Source: Actinobacteria bacterium UBA4719 | GTDB taxonomy: Bacteria > Actinomycetota > Actinomycetes > Actinomycetales > Dermatophilaceae | DNA: 14,706 bases | Reading direction: 5' to 3' | Assembly: GCA_002404345.1 (NCBI GenBank) | Contig: DHJN01000115.1 | Span: 295-15,000, forward strand | In this document: piece after piece, positions 1 through 8,783 of the stretch | Layout: each line of letters begins with the position of its first letter | Position numbering within the stretch: the stretch's first letter is position 1 | Translations under genes and position numbers: made by a program | Notes under the pieces: generated by a model | Database searches by the model: none | The model's input: the letters and a program-made list of their open reading frames with translations, nothing else | Told to the model about the DNA's origin: nothing

Positions 1-293
1 GTGAACGTGAGCATGCCGCAGTCTGTGTGGTGGATGAGGATGATCTCGCGGGTCCCGAGGAGTCGCTGGCTGATGACCAGGGATCGGATCTCGTCTTCGG
101 TGATGACTCCACCAGCGTTGCGAATCACGTGGGCGTCGCCCTCGCTGAGGCCCAGCAGTCCGTATGGGTTCAACCGGGCGTCCATGCAGGCGACAATCGC
201 CACGTGGCGCGCGGGTGGCATCGGCAGGTGGCCCTTGTCAAAGGCTGCGGCATAGGCACGGGCGTTCTGGAGGAGGTCATCGGTAACGCTCAT
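1..293 (-). CDS. beta-carbonic anhydrase, N-terminal part (cut by window edge)
   Basis: A beta-class carbonic anhydrase interconverts CO2 and bicarbonate with a zinc ion. Read on the minus strand from the ATG at 293-291, 97 codons are present before the window edge. The zinc-ligand and dyad residues are visible: Cys36, Asp38 and Arg40 in CMDARL, then His89 and Cys92 in HHTDCG. The glycine-rich RNAGG segment lies at residues 58-62. These match the small actinobacterial enzymes of the Rv1284 type, about 160-170 residues long, so roughly the last 40% is missing. A weak Shine-Dalgarno, GAAAGA, sits 7-8 nt upstream of the ATG. The gene is divergent from the oxidoreductase at 558. The family is certain from the motifs; the physiological role (bicarbonate supply or pH) is inferred. 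Confidence 0.92.
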   Translation of the reverse strand, partial: MSVTDDLLQNARAYAAAFDKGHLPMPPARHVAIVACMDARLNPYGLLGLSEGDAHVIRNAGGVITEDEIRSLVISQRLLGTREIILIHHTDCGMLTF

Positions 294-557
294 CGAATGT
301 TCTTTCAGATCCGCCATTGATCGAAGAGATTGGTGCGAGGTCGTCGGCCAGAGCTGATCCGGATAGTCAGCCTCGACGTCACACGGACCATGGTCGCCCC
401 TGGAAGCAGGTGCGGACAAGAGGTGGTGAGCGCTGCTTGTCGAACCAGTGAGAAAGTCGATTAGTCACGGCTTGACCTGGGGATGAGGGCCCGTCGGAAG
501 GACCCGCGTCGGCTGCGTGTTACACGAGACTGAGAGGTCCGAGCAGAGGAGTGCAAC
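294..557. other. divergent intergenic region, 264 bp
   Basis: This gap separates the minus-strand carbonic anhydrase from the plus-strand oxidoreductase, so it should hold both promoters. I see no convincing -35/-10 pair. A TTGACC hexamer at 472-477 has no matching -10 at 16-18 bp. Short open frames here lack ribosome sites and look like chance. The only clear structure is the small palindrome at 516-526, listed separately. Confidence 0.4.
516..526. promoter_or_regulatory. 11-bp palindrome upstream of the oxidoreductase gene
   Basis: CGTGT-T-ACACG is a perfect 5-bp inverted repeat around one base, ending 31 bp before the GTG start at 558. Its position suits an operator, but such short palindromes arise by chance and no regulator is encoded nearby. 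Function is speculative. Confidence 0.2.
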
Positions 558-1019
558 GTGGCCGAGACGACCGGCTGGAACGCGAAGATCATCGCCGAGT
601 TCCGGGCGAACCAAGGCCGAGTGGGGGGCGCGTTTGAAGGTGCGCCCATCGCGTTGGTGCATCATCGGGGACGCAGGAGCGGCCGCGAATACGTGTCTCC
701 CATGATGTACCTGGCTGATGATGGTGACGCGGCGACCATCTATGTCTTCGGATCAAAGGCCGGTGCGCCCACCCACCCGGACTGGTACCAGAACCTTAAG
801 TCTGCGGGCCTGGCCCTCGTGGAGGTGGGAAGGGATACCTACCAGGTGACGGTGAGCGAGATACTAGGTCAGGAACGGGAACGCATCTTCGAGGAGCAGG
901 CGCGCCGGTACCCCGGCTTCTCGAAGTACGCCGAGAAGACGGCCGGCATCCGCACGATCCCGGTCCTCGCGCTAGCGGCGCGCCTAGGCAACAGCCTCGG
1001 GAGGCCCGCCCGCGTCTAG
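558..1019 (+). CDS. nitroreductase/deazaflavin (F420)-dependent oxidoreductase, DDN family
   Basis: This 153-residue protein resembles the DDN family (F420H2-dependent nitroreductases and quinone reductases of actinomycetes). Visible family features are the segment around residues 31-48 (ALVHHRGRRSGREYVSPMMY), which forms the start of the split-barrel fold and cofactor site, then VFGSKAGAPTHPDWYQNL at about residues 74-90, the typical substrate/cofactor loop. The length matches the family. The GTG start at 558 is chosen because AGAGGAG lies at 545-551 with a 6-nt spacer. The gene stands alone, 82 bp before the next start. Members usually reduce quinones, nitro compounds or other acceptors with F420H2, so the host is expected to make F420. 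The specific substrate cannot be told from sequence. Confidence 0.88.
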   Translation: MAETTGWNAKIIAEFRANQGRVGGAFEGAPIALVHHRGRRSGREYVSPMMYLADDGDAATIYVFGSKAGAPTHPDWYQNLKSAGLALVEVGRDTYQVTVSEILGQERERIFEEQARRYPGFSKYAEKTAGIRTIPVLALAARLGNSLGRPARV

Positions 1020-1101
1020 CTCGGCCATCAACCGCCCGTGGTGCCACACTCGGCTCTGGCACGACCTGCTCCTGACGCCCACTCGAGATGAAGGGACCGC
1101 G

Positions 1102-1740
1102 ATGATCTTCCACGGCTGGGCTGATGCGGTCCTTGACTTCTACGAGGGCCTGGAGGTCGACAACTCCCGGGGCTACTGGCAGGCCCACAAGAAGGTCTAC
1201 GACGAACAGGTGCGGGGTCCGATGGAGGCCCTGGTGGCCGAACTCTCGGATGAGTTCGGTGACGCGAAGATCTTCCGTCCCCACCGCGACATCCGGTTCA
1301 GCGCCGACAAGACCCCGTACAAGACCCACGTCGGGGCCACTCTCGCCAACCATGGTTATGTGCAGGTCTCTGCTGGCGGGCTCGCGGTTGCCAGCGGCAT
1401 CTACATCTTCGCGACGGATCAGCTGGCCCGCTACCGCCGCGCGGTGGCTCTTGATCTGACCGGCGTTGCCTTGACGAAGATTGTGGACGACGCCCGGTCG
1501 GCCGGGTTGACCATCACCGCAGCAGGCACCCTTACGACAGCGCCGCGTGGCTATCCGAGGGATCACCCCCGGATCGAACTGCTGCGGATGAAGGGCCTGG
1601 TCACCTGGAAGGAGTGGTCGGTCGAGCCGTGGCTGGCCACGGCGGAGGCGAAGGACAGGGTCGTGGCGGTGCTACGCGCCTCGGCACCCCTGGCCACGTG
1701 GCTCGATGTCCAAGTCGGCGCCTCTGAAACGGAGCGCTGA
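1102..1740 (+). CDS. DUF2461 domain protein (TIGR02453 family)
   Basis: This 212-residue cytosolic protein is covered by a single DUF2461 domain. Hallmarks are an N-terminal FY.GLEVDNSRGYWQAHK stretch (about residues 13-30), then FRPHRDIRFSADKTPYKTHVG (about residues 58-78), the most conserved block of the family. The length is typical. The biochemical function of the family is unknown, and nothing here adds to it. ATG at 1102 is preceded by AAGGGA at 1091-1096 with a 5-nt spacer. It is 82 bp after the oxidoreductase and 93 bp before amtB, so it is probably its own unit or loosely co-transcribed with the first. The call of the family is firm; no function is claimed. Confidence 0.87.
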   Translation: MIFHGWADAVLDFYEGLEVDNSRGYWQAHKKVYDEQVRGPMEALVAELSDEFGDAKIFRPHRDIRFSADKTPYKTHVGATLANHGYVQVSAGGLAVASGIYIFATDQLARYRRAVALDLTGVALTKIVDDARSAGLTITAAGTLTTAPRGYPRDHPRIELLRMKGLVTWKEWSVEPWLATAEAKDRVVAVLRASAPLATWLDVQVGASETER

Positions 1741-1833
1741 AACCGGGACTGACGGCGCCCGGGTGGTCGTGGCAAGTAGTCTGACCCGCGCCAAGGCTGC
1801 AGACGAGGATGTTCGGGCCACCGCGCGAGAGAA

Positions 1834-3467
<1,634 letters not shown>

Positions 3468-3564
3468 GGCGGCCCGTCGAGATGCGGGGTTACCGTATGG
3501 CCTTACCAGGCTGACCAGAATCTTGTCGCGTCGTTGACCGGAATATTCAAAGTGCCCAGACGAG

Positions 3565-5115
3565 GTGCTCTTTCGCTCTAATCGTTGCCGACATGACGAT
3601 AGAGGCGCGCCTTTGACGAACGTTGTTCGACTTGAGGTCAGTGCGACGCCGTGGTGGCAGCGAGTCTTCGCTGCAACTCGTGCCGCATTGCCGCGGGGCG
3701 GCGCGCTGTCCGAGCAGAGCTGGTCGACGCGCCACCGAGGCATCTGCATGCTGCTCTGGGCGCATGTCGTCGTCCTTCCGCTGATCGGGGTGTTCCGTCA
3801 TCAGACCGGGGCTGCGCTGCGTGGGGTGGCTATCGTGGCCGCGTTCGGCGTCGGTGCCATGCAACGTCGTCTCAGCCCGGGGTACCGATCCGCCCTGGCG
3901 ACACTGGGCCTGATGTCGAGCTCCGCGCTCTTGGTTTTCATCTCTGACGGCGTCACCGAGATGCACTTCCACTTTTTCGTGATGATCGCGGTGATCACCC
4001 TCTACCAGGCATGGCCGCCGTTCCTGCTCTCCGTGGTTTTCGTCCTGCTGCATCACGGCGTCTTCGGGGCCATTGCGCCAATGAGTGTCTACGGTTCTCA
4101 TTCGGTGATGGACACGCCGTGGCTGTGGACCCTGGTCCACGCTGGTTTCGTTCTCGCTGAGAGCGTGGCCTGCCTGGTGTACTGGCGGGTCACCGAGGAC
4201 GCGCTCGACGGTGAGCGTGCCGCTCGGAGCGGGCTGGAAAAGGCCCACGGCGATCTGGCTCAGGCCCAGGAGCTGTCAGCGATGGGCAGCTGGGAACGGG
4301 ATCTTACGTCGGACACCGTGACGTGGTCGCACCAGCTCTACGCCCTCGCCGGCGTGGACCCCACGACCTTCACGCCCACCACCGAGTCCTTCCTCGAGCT
4401 GCTCCACCCCGACGACAAGGCCAGGGTCGCTGAGCTGATCAGGGTGGCGTTCGAGGCCGGGACCGAGCTGGACTACGAGTGCCGACTGGTCCGCCCGGAC
4501 GGCGAGATTCGAACCATGCATGCGCTGGGCGAGTGGGTGACCGACACGGAGGGGACGGTGACGCGGATGTTCGGCACCCTCCACGACGTGACCGAGCGAA
4601 AGCGGCTGCAGGTCGAGATCGAGTACCTGGCTTTCCACGACCCCCTGACCGGGCTGGCAAACCGCAGGCTCTTCCTCAACCGGCTCGGTCACGCGCTGGC
4701 CGTCACTGAGCGGTCAGGCCTCAGCTGCGCAGTGCTGTTCATGGACCTGGACGGTTTCAAGAAGGTCAACGACACGTTCAGTCACAGCGCGGGTGACGAG
4801 TTCCTGTGTGAGGTCGCGCGGCGCCTGACGCGCGTAGCACGCAGCGTGGACACCATCGCTCGGTTTGGCGGCGACGAGTTTGCGCTGCTGTGTGAAGGTA
4901 TCAACCTCGAGATGGCGATGCGTGTGGCTGAACGGATCGATGAGCAGCTTCATCGACCCGTCCAGCTGCAAGGCACCGATGTTTCGCTACGAGGAAGCAT
5001 CGGAATCGCCCTTGCCGAAGGCCGCCTCTCCACCGAGGACATTCTGTGGGACGCTGATGCGGCGATGTACGCCGTGAAGTCGAGCGGGAAAGCGGCCATT
5101 CGCAGTTCGAAGTGA
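3565..5115 (+). CDS. membrane-bound PAS-GGDEF diguanylate cyclase
   Basis: A 516-residue (or 500) predicted c-di-GMP synthase. Residues about 55-215 form several membrane helices with histidines at 134, 136, 163, 164 and 192, including EMHFHFF and LLHHG. A PAS fold follows at about 230-345 (MGSWERDL to GTLHDVTERKRL). The GGDEF domain runs from about 350 to the end, with DPLTGLANR, the signature RFGGDEF (Gly435-Phe439) and an intact inhibitory site RSVD at 426-429, five residues before GGDEF. There is no EAL or HD-GYP domain. The GTG at 3565 has its only purine tract immediately adjacent. TTG at 3613, with AGAGG at 3601-3605 and a 7-nt spacer, is the better start and removes 16 residues of poor character. 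It is 97 bp after glnK and convergent with the next gene. The signal is unknown. Confidence 0.93.
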   Translation: MLFRSNRCRHDDRGAPLTNVVRLEVSATPWWQRVFAATRAALPRGGALSEQSWSTRHRGICMLLWAHVVVLPLIGVFRHQTGAALRGVAIVAAFGVGAMQRRLSPGYRSALATLGLMSSSALLVFISDGVTEMHFHFFVMIAVITLYQAWPPFLLSVVFVLLHHGVFGAIAPMSVYGSHSVMDTPWLWTLVHAGFVLAESVACLVYWRVTEDALDGERAARSGLEKAHGDLAQAQELSAMGSWERDLTSDTVTWSHQLYALAGVDPTTFTPTTESFLELLHPDDKARVAELIRVAFEAGTELDYECRLVRPDGEIRTMHALGEWVTDTEGTVTRMFGTLHDVTERKRLQVEIEYLAFHDPLTGLANRRLFLNRLGHALAVTERSGLSCAVLFMDLDGFKKVNDTFSHSAGDEFLCEVARRLTRVARSVDTIARFGGDEFALLCEGINLEMAMRVAERIDEQLHRPVQLQGTDVSLRGSIGIALAEGRLSTEDILWDADAAMYAVKSSGKAAIRSSK

Positions 5116-5213
5116 TGTCGGGCGCTGAGCTGGCTTCACGAGCGGGTGAGACCGGCGAAAGGACAGCGCTGTAGGGCAGTGCATCTGTGACGGGCTACAA
5201 GGCCTCAGCGTTG

Positions 5214-5774
5214 TCATGTCCTGGTGCGGTAGCGGAGGTGAACCACGCCGTTGCCGAACCGGCGTTCGTCCAGCAGTTCGAGCTTCAGGCGGACATTGTC
5301 GGGGAGGGACTGTTTGCCGCCTCCCACCACGATGGGCGCGAGGAACAGTTGGAACTCGTCGACCAAACCGGCTTTGATCGCCTGGGCGGCGAGGTCCGGA
5401 CCGCCCACGGTGATGTCACGTCCCGCTCGCGCTTTGATCTGCCGGACCGCTTCAGGGTCGAAGTCTCGCTCGATCCGCGTCCTGGCGCTGGAGACGGTAT
5501 CCAGCGTCTTCGAGTACACGATCTTGTCGGCCGCCCGCCACATCTGCGCGAAGTCCTGGATGAAGGGCGGCTGGTTGGCGATGGCGTGCAAGGTCTCCCA
5601 GTAGACCATCACCTCGTACATCCGGCGCCCGTAGAGGTAGGTGCCGACCGGCCGCTCGAGGTCGGTGACGAAGGTGTGCACCTCCTCGTCCGGCGCAGCC
5701 CAGTCGAAGTTGCCCTCCTCGTCCGCTACACAGCCGTCGAGCGAGGTGATCGCCGAGTAGATCAGCTTGGCCAT
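5214..5774 (-). CDS. dihydrofolate reductase-like (RibD C-terminal domain) protein
   Basis: This 186-residue protein has the RibD-C/DHFR fold that binds NADPH. It starts MAKLIYSAITSLDGCVAD, with the LDG turn typical of the group, continues through GTYLYGRRMYEVMVYWE at about residues 44-60, and has GGPDLAAQAIKAGLVDEFQLFLAPIVVGGGK at about 128-158, which carries the nucleotide-binding glycines and the conserved DE. The ATG at 5774 is chosen because GGGAGG lies 6-7 nt upstream on the minus strand, although the frame stays open much further. Stand-alone actinobacterial members are annotated as dihydrofolate reductase family proteins, but most are not proven folate enzymes and no deaminase domain is attached. 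It converges with the cyclase and is divergent from the lipoprotein. Substrate unknown. Confidence 0.92.
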   Translation of the reverse strand: MAKLIYSAITSLDGCVADEEGNFDWAAPDEEVHTFVTDLERPVGTYLYGRRMYEVMVYWETLHAIANQPPFIQDFAQMWRAADKIVYSKTLDTVSSARTRIERDFDPEAVRQIKARAGRDITVGGPDLAAQAIKAGLVDEFQLFLAPIVVGGGKQSLPDNVRLKLELLDERRFGNGVVHLRYRTRT

Positions 5775-5816
5775 GATGAGCCTCCCTTGTGGTGGCGCTG
5801 CCGGCGTGACGGGGAC

Positions 5817-5834
5817 CGTCCGCCTGTGCGGACG
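5817..5834. repeat. inverted repeat, 7-bp stem with 4-nt loop
   Basis: CGTCCGC-CTGT-GCGGACG is a perfect stem-loop about 43 bp upstream of the start of the minus-strand RibD-like gene. No T-run follows on either strand, so it is not a classic terminator. It could be a leader hairpin or operator of that gene; the role is not established. Confidence 0.45.
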
Positions 5835-5867
5835 TGGCCATTCCGGGCTGTCGCGGTCACGTCGGAA

Positions 5868-5932
5868 CTTGGATTCGATCTCGGCGAAGAACGCCTTGAA
5901 GGGACGTTCGAACGGGCAACATCGTATCCAAG
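5868..5932. repeat. long inverted repeat enclosing a 10-bp palindrome
   Basis: Arms CTTGGATTCGAT (5868-5879) and ATCGTATCCAAG (5921-5932) pair at 11 of 12 positions across a 41-nt interval. Inside that interval lies the perfect palindrome CGTTCGAACG (5905-5914). The arrangement is dyad-like and noncoding. It could be a regulator-binding region for the divergent genes, but no known operator consensus is matched. Confidence 0.4.
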
Positions 5933-6043
5933 GGGAATCCAGGGGCGGCGACCTTCCACAGGTGGCCGGGGATCGCGCGCGGCAGGAGATCCGGTCCGCT
6001 CGAGCGCGCGTCGTACCCCCGTGCTCTGTCATCCCGGTCCTTG

Positions 6044-6049
6044 TACGCT
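6044..6049 (+). promoter_or_regulatory. -10 box for a leaderless lipoprotein mRNA
   Basis: TACGCT fits TANNNT and is followed by exactly 6 nt and then the GTG at 6056, so transcription should begin at or next to the start codon. No Shine-Dalgarno is present, which agrees with a leaderless message. No clear -35 is seen. Confidence 0.5.
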
Positions 6050-6055
6050 GCGGAC

Positions 6056-6798
6056 GTGAGATCGCCCCTGCCCGTTGTCCTTGCCCTTTGCACAGCCGCT
6101 GCCGTCGCGGGATGTGGAGGCGGCACGTCCACGCCTTCCGCCACTCGACAAGATCGTCGGTAGCGACGGCCTCGACGGCGTCGACGACCCCGACGGCCTC
6201 GACCCCGGTCGCTCTCACGCTCGCGAAGGCGAAAATCCTCGCAGCCGCAGCCGTGCTCACCGATGCTGACCTGCCGGGCTACGCGGCGAAGGCGCAGGGA
6301 CACGACGCCACCAACGTCGCGTTCGACGCCAAGATGGCCACCTGCCTGGGCGTCACCAATCCGACCTACCTCACGCGAAACTTCGGCACGGCCTTTTCCA
6401 AAGGTGGAGTCGAGATCGACTCCTCGGCCGACGTCGCCACTTCCGCGGCCAACGCCAAGACGCAGCTGGCGGGCATGACGAGCAGCAAGGCACCTACCTG
6501 CCTCAAGTCCCAGCTGACAGCTGCTTTCGCCAGCTCGGGGCTTACGGCCACGTCCTTCTCGGCCCAGCCCGTCTCGGTGACGGTGCCCGGCAGAGACGCC
6601 GCGTTCGCCTACAGGATTGTGTTGGCCGCCACCGTGCAGGGACACAAGATCGAGATCCGGGGGTTCATCACCGGATCGCTGGTCGGTCAGGTCGAGGTGA
6701 GCCTGGCGGTGTTGGTCCCGTCGGCCACGCCTGTCACGCTCGAGCAGACGACCGCATTGCTGACCAAGGCCACCGCACGGACCAAGGCCGCGTCCTGA
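6056..6798 (+). pseudogene. putative lipoprotein, signal peptide and body in different frames
   Basis: From GTG 6056 the reading frame gives a short lipoprotein signal peptide with a hydrophobic core (LPVVLALCTAAAVA) and lipobox VAGC, the lipidated Cys being residue 20 (6113-6115). It then continues GGGTSTPSAT and stops at TAG 6161-6163. The frame one base back is open through a Ser/Thr/Ala/Pro linker and a secreted-looking body to the stop at 6796-6798. One missing base near 6140-6155 would join them into a 247-residue lipoprotein with two body cysteines (in MATCLG and APTCLK), a possible disulfide. The body contains LTDADLPGYAAKAQ and a C-terminal part with beta-strand character; I do not recognise a family. 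Either the gene is broken or a base was lost in sequencing. Upstream extension of the body frame is not signal-like and is rejected as the real start. Confidence 0.7.
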
Positions 6799-6885
6799 CT
6801 TGGGCAGGTCGGGAAGCCCGGTGCCCCTCAGCGAGTTTCAGCATGTGATTGAAGCGAACGGGTAGCCATCTGACGGGAGGTCTCG

Positions 6886-8739
6886 ATGAGCGGCGTGCCA
6901 ATTGCTGACCATGGCTTGCTGTCCGATTGTCACAGCGCAGCGATAGTCACCCGGTCGGGTTCGATCGACTGGCTGTGCTTTCCCCGGTTCGACTCGCCGG
7001 CTGTGTTCGCCAGGCTCCTGGACGACGATGCTGGGCACTGGCTCGTGACTCCCGACGACGTGCAGGAGGTGACGCGGTCCTACCTGGGGAGCAGCCTGGT
7101 GCTGAGGACCGTCTTCACTACCGCGCACGGTCGGGTGCAGCTGACAGACGGTTTGCTCGTCGGCCATGGCGAGCGTCACCACGATCTTGGGCGCGCATCC
7201 CCCCACCTGCTCGCCCGGCACGTCGAATGCCTCGACGGCAGGGCGACTGTCCGCATCGAGTACCGGCCGCGGCCGGAATACGGGCTCGTCGCGCCGTTGC
7301 TGCGCCAAGACGGTAACGGACGGGTCGTGTCGCACGGTGGACCCGACCGGCTCACCCTGTGGAGCAGCCATCAGCTCGACGTCGCGGAGTCGGCGGCGGT
7401 GGCGGTGGTCCCCATGAAGGCAGGGGAGACCCTCGCTTTCGCGCTGGGCTGGTCTCGTGCGTGGGAAGCACCCCCCGCCCCGGACGCCGAATTCACCCCC
7501 GCGGCCCGCCTGGACGACACGGTCGCCGCGTGGGACTCGTGGGCTGAGCAGCACCAGACGTATGACGGGCCGTGGGCCGAGCAGGTGCGCTTCGCAGGTG
7601 TCGTGCTGCAGGGGCTGACATTCAAGCCGTCGGCCGCGATCGTCGCAGCGGTGACGACCTCTCTGCCTGAGGCTCGAGGCGGTGAACGCAACTGGGACTA
7701 CCGGTACACCTGGATCCGTGATGCGAGCATGACCTTGGACGCGTTGTGGGTCGCCGCCTGTCCGGACGAGGCCTACGAGTTCCTTGCGTGGCTCGTCGGG
7801 ACCGCGTCGACTGCGTTGCATGACGGGGGCTCGCTCCAGATCATGTACGGCGTTGGCGGAGAGCATGACCTCACCGAACGCGAGCTGCCGCACCTGGATG
7901 GTTGGTCCGGTGCCCGTCCGGTCCGGGTTGGCAACGGCGCCTGGAACCAGACCCAGCTCGACGTCTATGGCGAGCTGCTGGCAGCGGTCCACCGACTTCA
8001 GGATCAGCTGGGCGACCTCGATGCGCCGACCCGACGGTTCCTGATCGACGTCGCGGACGCGGCCGCGGCCCGCTGGACCGAGCCCGACCACGGCATCTGG
8101 GAGATGCGCGGCGAACCGCAGAACTTCCTCTACTCGGCCCTGATGTGCTGGGTCGCCCTGGACCGCGCGGTCCAGCTCGCCGAGCCGCTCCACGCCACCG
8201 ACCGGGTGACGTCCTGGGCAGTGACGCGGGACAAGATCGCCCACGCGATCTGCACCCGCGGGTACAACGAGCGACTCGGGGCGTTCACCCAGACCCTCGA
8301 CGGCGACGGGCTCGATGCCAGCGCGCTGATGATCCCGATCGTCGGGCTGCTCCCGGGAGCTGATCCCCGCGTGCGGTCCACCATCGAGGTCCTGCAGCGC
8401 GAGCTCTGCTACGACCACGGGCTGCTGCTGCGCTACCGCGACGACGACGGACTGGCCGGCACCGAGGGGTCGTTCGTCTTCTGCACGTTCTGGCTGGCAC
8501 ACGCGCAAGCCTTGGCCGGGGATGTGGACCGGGCCGGCGAAACGTTCGAGTGGGCACTGAAGTGTGCGAACGACCTCGGCCTGCTGTCCGAGGAGTTCGA
8601 CAGTGCGGCGGGGGAGCAGCTCGGAAACCTGCCGCAGGCGTTCAGCCACATCGGCCTGGTCAACGCGGCGTGGGCCATCTCCCAAGCCCAGCGGGACGGC
8701 ACTGTCCAGCCACCCGCCGTCGTCGATGCCCGACCCTGA
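6886..8739 (+). CDS. glycoside hydrolase family 15 (glucoamylase/trehalase type)
   Basis: A 617-residue, single-chain GH15 enzyme without signal peptide, hence cytosolic. The N-terminal beta-sandwich begins with IADHGLLSDCHSAAIVTRSG and SIDWLCFPRFDSPAVFARLL, nearly invariant in this group. The (alpha/alpha)6 barrel follows from about residue 240, with LPEARGGERNWDYRYTWIRD at about 263-282. Glu406 in GIWEMRG is the expected general acid, and Glu577 in GEQLGNLPQAFSH the expected general base. Mycobacterial trehalase belongs to this family, but so do glucodextranases and glucoamylases, so the substrate may be trehalose, maltose or longer alpha-glucans. ATG 6886 is preceded by GGGAGG at 6875-6880 with a 5-nt spacer. 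It stands alone, 87 bp after the lipoprotein frame and convergent with dinB. Confidence 0.94.
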   Translation: MSGVPIADHGLLSDCHSAAIVTRSGSIDWLCFPRFDSPAVFARLLDDDAGHWLVTPDDVQEVTRSYLGSSLVLRTVFTTAHGRVQLTDGLLVGHGERHHDLGRASPHLLARHVECLDGRATVRIEYRPRPEYGLVAPLLRQDGNGRVVSHGGPDRLTLWSSHQLDVAESAAVAVVPMKAGETLAFALGWSRAWEAPPAPDAEFTPAARLDDTVAAWDSWAEQHQTYDGPWAEQVRFAGVVLQGLTFKPSAAIVAAVTTSLPEARGGERNWDYRYTWIRDASMTLDALWVAACPDEAYEFLAWLVGTASTALHDGGSLQIMYGVGGEHDLTERELPHLDGWSGARPVRVGNGAWNQTQLDVYGELLAAVHRLQDQLGDLDAPTRRFLIDVADAAAARWTEPDHGIWEMRGEPQNFLYSALMCWVALDRAVQLAEPLHATDRVTSWAVTRDKIAHAICTRGYNERLGAFTQTLDGDGLDASALMIPIVGLLPGADPRVRSTIEVLQRELCYDHGLLLRYRDDDGLAGTEGSFVFCTFWLAHAQALAGDVDRAGETFEWALKCANDLGLLSEEFDSAAGEQLGNLPQAFSHIGLVNAAWAISQAQRDGTVQPPAVVDARP

Positions 8740-8783
8740 GGGAGCGCGCCGGGCCGAGACGGCATACTCGCTGACAGACACCG

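Larger units (their letters stand above)
5775..6055. other. divergent intergenic region with nested inverted repeats, 281 bp
   Basis: This gap lies between the minus-strand RibD-like gene and the plus-strand lipoprotein. Both strands have long open frames running into it, but none shows a recognisable domain, start site or natural composition, so I read it as noncoding. It holds three inverted repeats (5817-5834, 5868-5879 with 5921-5932, and the palindrome 5905-5914) and the lipoprotein promoter at its right end. Confidence 0.5.

Noticed and set aside
1..320. Plus-strand open frames at the left edge
   Set aside because: The minus strand encodes carbonic anhydrase with all zinc and dyad residues; the plus frames are shadows.
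3534..3582. Possible sigma-70 promoter (TTGACC) before the cyclase
   Set aside because: No TANNNT lies 16-18 bp downstream; the AT-rich AATATTCAAAG is too close.
5123..5210. CGCTGAG ... CTCAGCG inverted repeat and ACAGCGCTGT palindrome between convergent genes, as a terminator
   Set aside because: The 7-bp arms are 74 nt apart, the palindrome has no loop, and no T-run follows.
5767..6055. Upstream extension of the lipoprotein body frame
   Set aside because: The added residues are Arg/Cys/Pro-rich, lack a signal peptide and have no start context; the GTG at 6056 in the other frame gives a real lipobox.
5775..6260. 162-residue N-terminal extension of the RibD-like protein
   Set aside because: GGGAGG sits 6-7 nt before ATG 5774 and the family starts at that methionine; the extension overlaps the lipoprotein.
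6838..8781. 647-residue open frame on the minus strand opposite the GH15 gene
   Set aside because: It mirrors the plus-strand GH15 gene, has no recognisable domain and an Arg/Gly/Val-rich composition typical of antisense frames in high-GC DNA.
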